Numbered from the stretch's first letter, positions 33,915 to 44,043 are shown. The stretch: DNA of 47,384 nt from Thermoleophilia bacterium (GCA_025929425.1 JAICME010000005.1:1-47384); one strand, 5' to 3'. The notes: generated by a model not told the origin, from the letters alone. A program made the numbers and translations.

Positions 33915-35345
33915 CTAGCCTCGGCCGTAGAGGTCGTCGATCGCCTGCTCGAGCTCGTCGAGTCGCGCGGCTCCGAATGCGCGAATCGTCCCGTCGGAAT
34001 CGACCACGACGTTGGTGGGCACGCCGCGCACGCCGAGGGCGCCCGCGAGCTCCGCCCCCGGATCGAGGAGGATCGGCCCCTTGATGCCCCACATGTCGCA
34101 GAAACGCTCGACCTCGGGGCGCGGCTCGGTCCCTTCCCAGATGTCGACGAGGATTACTTCGAGACCCGACCGGGCCGCCTCGCGCATGCGCAGTTCCTCG
34201 AGGAACGGCGCCTCCGCGTTGCACGGTCCTCACCAGGAGGCGAAGAAGTTGAGGATGTACTTCTTCTCGGCCCAGTCGCGATTCGTCTTCCGCTCGCCCG
34301 TCCAGTAGTCCTCGAGGGCGAACGGCGGCAGCTGGTCGCCGATGAACGGGCTCGGTGGCTCGACGACGGGCGCCGGCGGCCGGGCTGCGAGCAGATCCTC
34401 CACGATCGAGATGGTCTGGCTGCCGGCGTTCGCGACGAGGATCTGGCCGTTGCGCGGGTCGACCACGACACCACCCGGGCCGTGTCCGACCGGGATCTGC
34501 GACCACTCGGCGCCGTCGGCCACACCGAGGACGCTCAACGACCCCGCGCCACGGTTCGTGACGTAGACGCGGTCGTGCGCCGGCGCGACCGTGAGACCGA
34601 CGGGTGCCTGGCCGGTGCGGATCTCCTCCACGACCTCGATCGCGTCGAGGTCGACTCGCGACACCGTCCCCGCGATGGAATTGACGATGAAGGCCTCGCC
34701 GCGTTCGGGGACGATCCCGATCGCGCAGGTGCCGGTGCCGAGCTCGAGCCGGCCGATCTCCTCGAAGGAGTCGGCGTCGTAGAAGTTCGCGGACGCGGCG
34801 ACGAAGTTGACGCAGATCGCGAGGCGCCGGGTCGGATCGACGCCGATCGCCCCTGCCCCCGGTTCGGCGTCGACCGTCGCCACGGTCTCGAGCGTGTCGA
34901 GGTCGATCACGCTCATCGTGGAGCCGAGCGAGTTGCCGACGTAGAGGCGGCGGAACTCCGGGACGTGGGTCAGGCCGGAGGGATAGCCCCCGACCGGCAA
35001 GGCCGTCTCCACCTCGAGTGTCGCCGAGTCGATGATCGTCACCTGGTCGGAGTGCGCGTCTGCGCTGAAGACCCGGCCCGTCTCTTCGTCGAGGCCGATG
35101 TCGATCGGCTCCGCTCCGGTCGCGATCTCGGCGATCACCTCGTGCGACTCGAGATCGACGACCGAGACGAAGTCGCTGCGCGAGCAGGCGACGAACGCAC
35201 GTCGGCGCAGGTTGTCGACGGCGATTCCCTCGGGGTCGAGGCCGACCGCGATCTCGGCGATCTCCCTCCAGGGAGAGCGCGAGTCGATCCTGCACGCGGC
35301 TCCGACGGGGAAGGCCGGGTCGTCTCTCTCGCCGGTCACCGCCAT
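33915..35345 (-). CDS. Selenoprotein: YVTN beta-propeller fused to TlpA-type thioredoxin (WUGPC, in-frame UGA)
   Basis: 476 aa if UGA at 34230-34232 is Sec372. The track splits it into 34230..35441 and 33915..34187, same frame. Residues about 20-320 are a run of YVTN/NHL-like propeller repeats, e.g. GLDPEGIAVDNLRRRAFVACSRSDFVSVVDLESHEV and APVGLTVAPAHDRVYVTNRGAGSLSVLGV. Then a TlpA/ResA domain: PFALEDYWTGERKTNRDWAEKKYILNFFASW-U-GPCNAEAPFLEELRMREAARSGLEVILVDI, where relatives have WCGPC, and GVRGVPTNVVVDSDGTIR with the cis-Pro. No signal peptide seen; ATG at 35345 chosen. Relatives with mammalian-type NHL plus Trx domains exist with the reverse order. First gene of the two-selenoprotein operon. 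Confidence 0.9.
34198..34232 (-). promoter_or_regulatory. Sec codon UGA and weak SECIS candidate in the propeller-Trx gene
   Basis: UGA at 34232-34230 sits between TGG and GGACCGTGC, i.e. W-U-G-P-C. Downstream, two alternative hairpins can form. One is GAGG-CGCCGTT-CCTC, with a GU in the loop at nt 24-25. The other has stem AACG/CGTT with an inner CG/CG pair and a GAGG loop. Neither is as clean as the other two SECIS hairpins, so the SelB site here is uncertain even though the codon position is convincing. Confidence 0.45.
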
Positions 35346-35481
35346 GTGATTCGCGAGTATCGCCTTTCCTGACGACGGAGAGAAGAGGAACCGGGCCGGG
35401 ATCGCTAGGATCGTTCCCGCTCTGGGCGACGGCGTTCTCATCTACGGCGATTCGTTCCGCTCCGCGGACCTACGGCATGCG

Positions 35482-36561
35482 GTGCCCCTCGGGGTGCCGG
35501 ATCCGTTCCTCTACGCCGAGGAGAACGGCTCGCGGCACGTGTTCTCCAACTCGATGGAGGCCGCCCGGCTGCGCGAGCTCGGGCTCTTCGACGTCCACGT
35601 CCATGAGGAGTTCGGCGTCGACGAGCTGATGAAGTCGGGCATCCCTCGGCGCGAGATCACGGCGCAGCTCGCGTTGCGCGCCGTGCAGAGCCTCGGCTCC
35701 AGGCGTTTCATCGTGCCCTACGCCTTCCCGGTGTGGCTCGCCGACCGGCTGCGCGCCGACGGAATCGAGCTCGACGTGGACCAGGAGCATTTCGACGAGC
35801 GCCGCCGGGCGAAGACCGAGGCGCAGGTCGCGGGGATGAGGCGCGCGCAGCGTGCGGCCGAGGCTGCAATGGACGCGTGCCGCGAGCTTCTCCGCCGGTC
35901 CGAGATCAGCGGCGACCGGCTTCTTCTCGACGGCGAACAACTCACCGTGGAGCGCGTGAAGGCGGACCTGAACGTCGTCTTCGCCGCGCACGACACGACC
36001 GCCGACGAATACATCGTCGCGCCCGGCGCGCAGGGTGCGGTCGGCCACGACATGGGCTCCGGGCCGATTGCGCCGAGCTCGCCGCTCGTCGTCGACATCT
36101 TCCCGCGCGACAACGCTTCCGGCGTCTACACCGACATGACCCGCACCTTCGTCGTCGGCGACGTCCCGGACGACGTGCGCGAGTGGCACCGCCTCGTCAA
36201 GGAGGCGCTCGACCGGGCGGTCGCGGAGACGAAACCCGGTGCCGACACGCGCGCGATCTTCGACGGAACCTGCGAGATCTTCGAGGCGGCCGGTGAGCAG
36301 ACTCAGCGCACGAAGACGCCGGGTGTGCCGCTCGTCGACGGCTTCTTCCACGGCCTCGGTCACGGAGTGGGCCTCGAGGTGCACGAGCAGCCGGGCCTGG
36401 GCCTGACTTCCGACCAGCAGCTCGTCACGGGCGATGTGATCACGATCGAGCCCGGCCTGTACCGCGCCGGCTACGGCGGGGTGCGGCTCGAGGACATCGT
36501 CCTCGTGACCGAGACCGGCGCCGAGGTTCTCACGGATTACCCGTACGACCTCGAACCTTGA
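35482..36561 (+). CDS. M24B-family aminopeptidase (Xaa-Pro peptidase type)
   Basis: 359 aa from the GTG at 35482, but the frame stays open back to 35350 and the residues before it (LGDGVLIYGDSFRSADLRHA VPLGVPDPFLY) look like the family N-terminus, so the true start is probably upstream at a non-standard codon (CTG 35422 or ATC 35410). Seen: the pita-bread metal ligands in LVVDIFPRD (first Asp), GVYTDMTRTFVVG (second Asp), GHGVGLEVHEQPGL (His and HEQP Glu-region), and GDVITIEPGLYRAGYGGVRLEDIVLVTE (two Glu). Creatinase-type N-terminal domain present. Divergent from the selenoprotein operon. Confidence 0.9.
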   Translation: MPLGVPDPFLYAEENGSRHVFSNSMEAARLRELGLFDVHVHEEFGVDELMKSGIPRREITAQLALRAVQSLGSRRFIVPYAFPVWLADRLRADGIELDVDQEHFDERRRAKTEAQVAGMRRAQRAAEAAMDACRELLRRSEISGDRLLLDGEQLTVERVKADLNVVFAAHDTTADEYIVAPGAQGAVGHDMGSGPIAPSSPLVVDIFPRDNASGVYTDMTRTFVVGDVPDDVREWHRLVKEALDRAVAETKPGADTRAIFDGTCEIFEAAGEQTQRTKTPGVPLVDGFFHGLGHGVGLEVHEQPGLGLTSDQQLVTGDVITIEPGLYRAGYGGVRLEDIVLVTETGAEVLTDYPYDLEP

Positions 36562-36660
36562 CTAACCCATGCGAAATCGGGTAAAGCTGCGTCAAATACA
36601 TCGGGGGACGAACGGGTAACCCTCGGGGGTGTCCGCCGCCTCCCAAGCTAGGAGGGCTGG

Positions 36661-37323
36661 ATGAGCGCACTGTCTTCCGACCGGCCGGTGCAGTTGGTCG
36701 AGGGCACACCGGCCGCCGATCCCGCGCCGCTCGGGCTGGCGGGATTCGCGCTGACGACGTTCCTGCTCAGCGGGCACAACGCGAGCTTCATCAACGACGC
36801 GATCTGGATCGGGCCAGCGCTGTTCTACGGCGGCCTGGCCCAGTTCTGCGCCGGGATGTGGGAGTTCCGCAACCGGAACGTGTTCGGCGCGACCGCGTTC
36901 TCGACGTACGGCGGCTTCTGGATGGGGCTCGGGATCGTCGTGGTCCTCGCCGACGTCTCGAAGACGTTCGCGGCGAGCCTCACCGCGGCGAACATCACCA
37001 ACGCCCTCGCGTGGTTCCTGTTCTCGTTTGCCGTCTTCAACACCTACATGCTGATCGCCAGCATGCGCGTGAATGTCGGGGTGTTCATGGTCTTCCTGAC
37101 CCTGGAGATCACCGAGATCTTGCTCGTGATCGGTTTCTTCAGGCTCTCGCACAACCCGAACGCGACGTGGGTGCTCCATGCGGGCGGCTGGGCCGGCGTC
37201 ATCACCGCGGGCGTCGCCTGGTACGTGTCGGCGGCGGGCGTGTGGAACGGCGTCGCAGGCCGAGTGGTACTGCCCGTCGGTCGGCCCCTCGTGTCGCAGA
37301 CCCGGGTGGCGGCGACGGCTTAG
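36661..37323 (+). CDS. satP: AceTr-family acetate transporter (SatP/YaaH-like)
   Basis: 220-aa six-helix transporter. The family entry motif reads ADPAPLGLAGFALTTFLLSGHNASF (consensus NPAPLGLxxFGxTTxLLxxxN), then YGGLAQFCAGMWEFRNRNVFGATAFSTYGGFWMGLGIVVVL, which holds the conserved QxxAGMWEFxxGNTFGxxAFxSYGxFW signature. ATG at 36661 preceded by AGGAGGG at 6-12 nt. Followed after 32 nt by acetyl-CoA synthetase, so acetate import and activation are coupled. The 99-nt upstream region holds no gene; it contains AACCC/GGGTAA-type repeats but nothing I can assign. Confidence 0.94.
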   Translation: MSALSSDRPVQLVEGTPAADPAPLGLAGFALTTFLLSGHNASFINDAIWIGPALFYGGLAQFCAGMWEFRNRNVFGATAFSTYGGFWMGLGIVVVLADVSKTFAASLTAANITNALAWFLFSFAVFNTYMLIASMRVNVGVFMVFLTLEITEILLVIGFFRLSHNPNATWVLHAGGWAGVITAGVAWYVSAAGVWNGVAGRVVLPVGRPLVSQTRVAATA

Positions 37324-37355
37324 GATCCAGCTAGCGACAAGGAAGGAGGCCGTTC

Positions 37356-39335
<1,980 letters not shown>

Positions 39336-39340
39336 AAGCT

Positions 39341-39364
39341 AGGGGGAGCCTTCGGGCTCCCCCT
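39341..39364 (+). terminator. UUCG-tetraloop terminator after acsA
   Basis: 10-bp perfect stem AGGGGGAGCC with a TTCG loop and its complement, 5 nt after the acsA stop codon. UUCG closed by C-G is the most stable tetraloop type. No T-tract follows. Confidence 0.8.
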
Positions 39365-39394
39365 GACCCTCGACCTGCGCAAGAATCCGGGGGC

Positions 39395-39844
39395 ATGGGC
39401 GCGGAGTCACTCCAGCCCGAGGAGCACCGCCGCCTCGGCATCGATCTGTACAACCGGACCTGGACGCTGATGGACTCCCCCGGCGACGAGATGCTCCACT
39501 GTGCGCATGCGTCCGCGTACCACTGGATGCAGGCGGGCGGGACCACGGCGAACCGCGCGCGTAGCGAGTGGCTCTGCTCTCGGGTCTACGCACTGCTCGG
39601 CCGATCCGAGCCTGCACTGCATCACGCGCGCAGGTGCATCGAGCTCGTCGAGTCCGCGTCGGACGAGATGGAGGACTGGGATCTCGCCGCCGCGCACGAG
39701 GCGCTTGCGCGTGCTCACCTCGCGGCGGGCGAGGTCGACGAGGCTCGCCGCCATTTCGAGCTCGGCCGCGAGGAGGCCGCGAAGATCGCGGAAGAGGACG
39801 ACCGGAAGCACGTCGAAGCGGATCTCGCGTCTCTCCCCCTGTAA
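39395..39844 (+). CDS. Helical TPR-like hypothetical protein
   Basis: 149-aa all-helical soluble protein with no named family. Repeated pattern of helix pairs: SRVYALLGRSEPALHHARRCIELVES and HEALARAHLAAGEVDEARRHFELGREEAAKIAEEDDRKHVEADL, typical of tetratricopeptide repeats (A-x-x-x-G-x-x-x-x-A spacing), plus a first region with CAHASAYHWMQAGGTTANRARSEWLCS. ATG at 39395, 31 nt after the acsA terminator. Acidic (Glu-rich). Probably a protein-interaction module; no link to neighbours is visible. Confidence 0.78.
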   Translation: MGAESLQPEEHRRLGIDLYNRTWTLMDSPGDEMLHCAHASAYHWMQAGGTTANRARSEWLCSRVYALLGRSEPALHHARRCIELVESASDEMEDWDLAAAHEALARAHLAAGEVDEARRHFELGREEAAKIAEEDDRKHVEADLASLPL

Positions 39845-39849
39845 GAGGG

Positions 39850-40413
39850 TTGGCGCCGTCCGCGGCGAATGGTAAAAACTCGCGCTACGAGCGGCTGCGG
39901 AGGTTGAAGGCACTCCAACGGGCGGATTCCGGGCCAGGTGCCAACTGGGCCGCCGACCTCGCAAGCGCCGCCGCCCGTCCTTCTTCGATCTACGCCGGGC
40001 AAGATCTGCTCGGCGTGCGCATCCCGGTGCTCAGCGTCTCGGCGGCAGCTCTCGCCGCGGCAGGCGCCCTCGTCAGCCTGGTCCTCGGCTTCCTCATCCT
40101 CGGCGAGGATCTCGCGGGCTTCGTCCCCTCGCGCTGGCTGGCCCTCTTCGCCGCATCGTCCGCCGCTACGTTCGCGCTCCTGATCGCCGCGGTGGTGAGC
40201 GGGAGGCGCGCTCTCGGGCTTCGCGGCCTGCGCTCGGCGGCAGACTCGCCATTCTTCTGGGAGACCGTCCTCAGCACAGCTGCAGCCGTGGCGTTCGGGA
40301 CGGCCGGCGGCCTCAGCCGCAGCTTCCCTGCCTATCTGTTCCTGGCGAGCATCCTCGCCGTCTACGTCACCCTCGCCCGCTGGACATGGTGGACGTGGCG
40401 CGGGCTGCGCTAG
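39850..40413 (+). CDS. Four-helix membrane protein, function unknown
   Basis: 187 aa from the TTG at 39850 (a TTG at 39904 is an alternative). A basic N-terminus (ANGKNSRYERLRRLKALQR) is followed by an amphipathic stretch and then four hydrophobic segments (IPVLSVSAAALAAAGALVSLVLGFLILG; RWLALFAASSAATFALLIAAVV; WETVLSTAAAVAFGTAGG; AYLFLASILAVYVTLARWTWW). The Trp-rich end is noteworthy. Start is uncertain because the region before residue 20 of the ORF overlaps the TPR-like gene. No family recognised. Confidence 0.65.
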   Translation: MAPSAANGKNSRYERLRRLKALQRADSGPGANWAADLASAAARPSSIYAGQDLLGVRIPVLSVSAAALAAAGALVSLVLGFLILGEDLAGFVPSRWLALFAASSAATFALLIAAVVSGRRALGLRGLRSAADSPFFWETVLSTAAAVAFGTAGGLSRSFPAYLFLASILAVYVTLARWTWWTWRGLR

Positions 40414-41675
40414 CCGTCGAGCAAGGGCTCGAAGTGTGAGGGGTCGTCGAACGGGCCGATTACCGCGAGCCGCAGGCGGTCACCGGTGATCAACTCGGAC
40501 GCAACGCGCGCGACGTCGTCGCTCGTCACCGCGTCGAGCCCGTGTACCACCTCCTCGGGATCGGGAAGGCGACGCTCGAGGACCTCCTTCCGCAGGCCGA
40601 ACATGATCAGCCCCTGCGGGCTCTCGAGTTGCAGGACGAAGCGGCCCTTGGCGAAGTTGCGCGCCTTCTCGAGCTCGTCCGCCGGGAGCGGCTCCGACGC
40701 GATCTTGCGCAGCTCCGTGGCGATCGTCGAGACGGCGTCGTCGATGCGGCCGATGTCCACGCCCGCCTGGGAGTAGAGCGTGCCGGCATCGGTGTAGCTG
40801 TGGTTGAGCCCGTAGACGTAATAGGCGAGCCCGCGCCGCTCGCGAACCTCGGTGAAGAGGCGGGAGGACATCCCGCCGCCGAGCGCGGTCGCGAGCAGCT
40901 GGAGCGAATAGCGGTCGGGATGGTCGAGCGGAACGCTGTGCACGCCGAGGGAGACGTGTGCCTGCTCGGATTCCTTCGTCTCGACCCGGACCCGGCCGTT
41001 CACGTACGGCGCCGCCGGTTCCGGCTCCCCCGTCTCGGCGTCGACGAGGTCGCCGAGCAGCTCCTGCGCCCGCTCGATCAACCCGTCGCCGATCCTGCCG
41101 GCGACGCCGAGCACCATCCGCGAAGGCTTGTACCAGCGGTCGAGATAGCCCATGAACGTGTCACGGGTGGCGGCGCGGATCGTCTCCTTGGTGCCGATGA
41201 GATCGCGGCCGAGCGCCTGGTCGCCCCACAGGAGGTGCTCGTAGACGCCGCCGATGTAGTCGCGCGGCGTGTCGTAGTACATGTTCATCTCCTCGATGAT
41301 CACGCCCTTCTCACGCTCGATCTCCTGCGCGTCGAAGCGGGAGTTGCGGAGCATGTCGACGAGGACGTCGAGCGCGACGTCGCGGTGCTCGGCCGCGCAC
41401 TTCACGTAGTAGGCCGTGCTCTCCTTGCCCGTGAAGGCGTTGAACTCGCCGCCGATCGCGTCGATCTCGCCGGCGATCTGGCGGGCGGTCGGCCGCCGCT
41501 CCGTTCCCTTGAAGAACATGTGCTCCGCGAAGTGCGCGATCCCGCCCGTCTCGACGGTCTCGTAGCGGGAGCCGGCGGCGAACATGAACATCACCACGAC
41601 CGACTGCGCGTACGGGAGGTCGGCCGTGAGGACGCGCAGGCCGTTGTCGAGCGTGTTGCGTTGGAACACCGTCAC
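40410..41675 (-). CDS. M16-family zinc peptidase (processing-peptidase-like)
   Basis: 421-aa inverzincin. Seen: VFMFAAGSRYETVETGGIAHFAEHMFFKGTERR with the HxxEH zinc motif (HFAEH, about residues 49-53), NAFTGKESTAYYVKCAAEH, EREKGVIIEEMNMYYDTPRDYIG with the second conserved Glu, GGMSSRLFTEVRERRGLAYYVYG (C-terminal domain Arg/Tyr substrate motif). Belongs to the group of single-chain bacterial M16B peptidases that act as homodimers. GTG start at 41675; an ATG-less start is normal here. Divergent from the SIS gene (28 nt apart). Confidence 0.92.
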   Translation of the reverse strand: MTVFQRNTLDNGLRVLTADLPYAQSVVVMFMFAAGSRYETVETGGIAHFAEHMFFKGTERRPTARQIAGEIDAIGGEFNAFTGKESTAYYVKCAAEHRDVALDVLVDMLRNSRFDAQEIEREKGVIIEEMNMYYDTPRDYIGGVYEHLLWGDQALGRDLIGTKETIRAATRDTFMGYLDRWYKPSRMVLGVAGRIGDGLIERAQELLGDLVDAETGEPEPAAPYVNGRVRVETKESEQAHVSLGVHSVPLDHPDRYSLQLLATALGGGMSSRLFTEVRERRGLAYYVYGLNHSYTDAGTLYSQAGVDIGRIDDAVSTIATELRKIASEPLPADELEKARNFAKGRFVLQLESPQGLIMFGLRKEVLERRLPDPEEVVHGLDAVTSDDVARVASELITGDRLRLAVIGPFDDPSHFEPLLDG

Positions 41676-41703
41676 CCCGCGCGATCGTATAGACGTATCC
41701 CTC

Positions 41704-42585
41704 GTGTACGGCGAGGAGACCAGGCGCGCGATCGCCGCGCAGCCCGAGTGGCTGGCCGGGGTGCCGACCGACCGGCGCTTCCCCGACGGAGCGCGGCTCC
41801 TGTTCACGGGTTGCGGGACGTCGTTCCACGCCGCGCTGACGGGCGGCGAAGCGCTGCCGGCTCTGGAGCTCGCCCTCGATCCCGAGCGCGAGGCCGATCT
41901 GCTCGTGCTCGTCTCACACGAGGGCGAGACGCCGCTCACGCTCGAGGCGGCGCGCGCGTGGCGCGGCCCGCGCTGGCTCGTGACCGGGCAAGCCGACGGT
42001 CCGATCGCCGAGCTCTGCGACGAGGTGATCGTCTCCGCGCCGCGGATCGAGGAGAGCTGGTGCCACACCGCGAGCTACACGTCGGCGGTGGCGGCGATCG
42101 CGGCGCTGCACGGGGAGGACGTCTCGTGGCTGCCCGGCGCCGTCGCGGGTGCCCTCGCCGCGCCGCTTCCTGCGTTCGGCGAGCAGGAGCGCTTCCTCGT
42201 TGCGGGTGCCGGCCGCGACCTCGCGACGGCGCACGAAGCGGTTCTCAAGTTGCGCGAGGGCGCGTGGGTCGCGGCCGAGGCCTACGAGACCGAGCAGCTC
42301 CTCCACGGTTACCTCGCCGCAGTGGACGAGTCCGTACGCGCGTTCGTCCTCGAGGGGGAGGGGCTCGCGGCGGAGAGGGGAGCTGCTGCCGCAGCGGCGC
42401 TGCAGGAGCTGGGCTGCGAGGTCGACCTCGTGCCGACGCGCCACCCGGTCGTCGACATCGTGCTCTTCCAGCGGCTCACGGTCGAGATCGCCCAATCGCG
42501 GGGCCGCGAGCCGGACCGGATTCGCCGTCACGATCCACGCTGGATCGCCGCCGCGAGCGCGGCGAAGGCGGACAACGCGTCCTAG
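41704..42585 (+). CDS. Double-SIS sugar isomerase-domain protein (AgaS/GlmS-C-like)
   Basis: 293-aa protein with two SIS domains, the fold that isomerises or binds phosphosugars. Seen: VYGEETRRAIAAQPEWLAGV, ARLLFTGCGTSFHAALTGGEALP (first SIS loop with GCGTSxHAA), LLVLVSHEGETPLTLEAARAWRGPRWLVTGQADGPIAELCDEVI (SxSGExxxT motif reads SHEGET), ESWCHTASYTSAVAA, RFLVAGAGRDLATAHEAVLKLREGAWVAAEAYETEQLLHGYLAAVD (GRGxxxxxAxEAALKLKExxxxxAEAxxxxEFxHG second SIS motif). GTG at 41704. Catalytic His may be in LLHGYLA. Exact sugar unknown. Confidence 0.88.
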   Translation: MYGEETRRAIAAQPEWLAGVPTDRRFPDGARLLFTGCGTSFHAALTGGEALPALELALDPEREADLLVLVSHEGETPLTLEAARAWRGPRWLVTGQADGPIAELCDEVIVSAPRIEESWCHTASYTSAVAAIAALHGEDVSWLPGAVAGALAAPLPAFGEQERFLVAGAGRDLATAHEAVLKLREGAWVAAEAYETEQLLHGYLAAVDESVRAFVLEGEGLAAERGAAAAAALQELGCEVDLVPTRHPVVDIVLFQRLTVEIAQSRGREPDRIRRHDPRWIAAASAAKADNAS

Positions 42586-43745
42586 GCGACGGCGAGGCCT
42601 TCGAGGAGCCGGTCGACCTCGTCGAACGTGTTGTAGTGGACGAAGCCGGCGCGGACGGCTCCTCCCGGCTGGAGCCCGAGTCGCGTCATCGCCTCCACGG
42701 CGTAGTAGTCGCCCGCCCAGACCGCGATGTCCCGCTCGGCGAGTCGTTGCGCGACGTCCCCGGGGGTGACTCCGGCCACCCGGAAGGCGAAGGTCGGGGT
42801 GCGTCCGTCCATGGTCGGCAGTCCGTACAGAGTGCAGCTCTCGGGTAACCGTTCGAGGAAGTGCCGGCCGAGGGCTCGTTCGTGCGCCCGAATGGCCTCC
42901 CAGCCGAGCTCGTCGATGTAGTCGACGGCCGCGACGAACCCTGCGAGCAGCTCGTGCGCGAGCGTCCCCGTCTCGAAGCGGTGCCCGACGGGCTCGTCCG
43001 CGGCGGGCCGCACCTTGTACGGCCGCCACGAGCGCAGGAGCTCCTCCCGTCCGTACGCGAGGCCGAGGTGCGGCCCGAAGAACTTGTACGGCGAGCAGAG
43101 CAGCACGTCCACGCCGAGCGCCTCGACGTCGATCGGCCCGTGGGGAGCGAAGTGGACGGCGTCCGCCCATGCGAGCGCACCTGCCTCGTGCGCGAGCGCG
43201 ACGATGCGCGCCGCATCGGGCATCGTGCCGAGCGCGTTCGAGGCGAGTGGGAACGCGACGACGCGGGTGCGCTGCGAGAGCTTTCGCGCGAGGTCGTCGA
43301 GGTCGAGACTCGTGTCCTCGCGGAAATCGACGAAATCGACGGTCAGGTCGCGGTCATGCGCCAGCTCGAGCCAGGGCGCAACGTTGCCGTCGTGGTCGAG
43401 CCTGGTCACGAGGATCTGATCTCCTGCGGCGAGCGTGCGTCCGAGCGCGCGCGTGAGGGCGAAGTTGAGTGTCGTCATATTCGGGCCGAAGGCCGTCTCC
43501 TCGGCCCGGCAGCCGAGGAAGCGGGCGGCCGTCTCGTGGGCGAGCGCGACCAGCGCGTCGCTGCGGCGGCTGGCGGCGAACGCACCGCCGAGATTCGCGT
43601 TCGACTCGCGCAGGTAGCCGGCGATCGCGTCGATCACCGACTGGGGGCATTGCGTTCCGCCGGGCCCGTCGAGGAACGCGACGCCGGACGAGAGCGCCGG
43701 GAACCGGGCGCGGACGGCTTCCATGTCGTGGGCCGCGGTGGCCAA
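42582..43745 (-). CDS. Cysteine-desulfurase-like PLP aminotransferase-fold protein (no catalytic Cys)
   Basis: 387-aa fold-type I PLP enzyme of the cysteine desulfurase-like (TIGR01976-type) group. Seen: FLDGPGGTQCPQSVIDAI, RRSDALVALAHETAARFLGC, FGPNMTTLNFALTRAL, TRLDHDGNVAPWLELA (His stacking PLP), WADAVHFAPHGPIDVEALGVDVLLCSPYKFFGPHLGLAYG (Asp, His and PLP Lys), HRFETGTLAHELLAGF. The SufS/IscS loop Cys is replaced: the matching region reads AVRAGFVHYNTFDEVD. So desulfurase activity is doubtful. TTG start at 43745 lies 1 nt after the clpS stop; ATG at 43724 is an alternative. Overlaps the SIS gene by 4 nt. Confidence 0.88.
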   Translation of the reverse strand: MATAAHDMEAVRARFPALSSGVAFLDGPGGTQCPQSVIDAIAGYLRESNANLGGAFAASRRSDALVALAHETAARFLGCRAEETAFGPNMTTLNFALTRALGRTLAAGDQILVTRLDHDGNVAPWLELAHDRDLTVDFVDFREDTSLDLDDLARKLSQRTRVVAFPLASNALGTMPDAARIVALAHEAGALAWADAVHFAPHGPIDVEALGVDVLLCSPYKFFGPHLGLAYGREELLRSWRPYKVRPAADEPVGHRFETGTLAHELLAGFVAAVDYIDELGWEAIRAHERALGRHFLERLPESCTLYGLPTMDGRTPTFAFRVAGVTPGDVAQRLAERDIAVWAGDYYAVEAMTRLGLQPGGAVRAGFVHYNTFDEVDRLLEGLAVA

Positions 43746-43746
43746 C

Positions 43747-44043
43747 CTATCCCTGCTCCAACGGCGCCATGGTCAGCCCATGTTCGCGCAACTGCTCCCA
43801 GTAGAGCTCCGCCTGCTCGCGGAGGCCCGACCAGACGAGGGCCTGGCCGGAGTTGTGGATGCGGTTGGCCAGGCTCATCCCGTCGTCGTAGGAGACTCCG
43901 GGGATGACGTTCGACAGCGCGAACGCGACGCCCTGGAACGTGTTGTGGTCGTCGTTTCGCACGATCACGAGCCAGGGCCGCCCCAGACCCGTTCCCTCGC
44001 CGCGGTCGAGCCGTTCCCGGGGCGGCGTCAGCGTGCCGCTCAC
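43747..44043 (-). CDS. clpS: ATP-dependent Clp protease adaptor ClpS
   Basis: 98-aa ClpS adaptor: binds N-degron substrates and the ClpA/ClpC N-domain. Seen: RPWLVIVRNDDHNTFQGVAFALSNVIPGVSYDDGMSLANRIHNSGQALVWSGLREQAELYWEQLREHGLTMAPLEQ. The hallmark DDHNT/F segment (consensus NDDxTPMEFV) and the H-N-S-G loop (HxxGxAVVxxG) are conserved. Start GTG at 44043 in a GTGA overlap with the OsmC gene; the longer ORF in the track runs into the OsmC gene. Confidence 0.93.
   Translation of the reverse strand: MSGTLTPPRERLDRGEGTGLGRPWLVIVRNDDHNTFQGVAFALSNVIPGVSYDDGMSLANRIHNSGQALVWSGLREQAELYWEQLREHGLTMAPLEQG

Noticed and set aside
16112-34232. UGA codons in fdhA and the two Trx-fold genes as ordinary stops, pseudogenes or a UGA=Trp code
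   Set aside because: All three UGAs fall exactly on catalytic Cys/Sec positions and the downstream frames stay homologous. Trp is UGG throughout, and UGA serves as a normal stop in many GTGA/ATGA overlaps, so recoding of all UGA to Trp is excluded.
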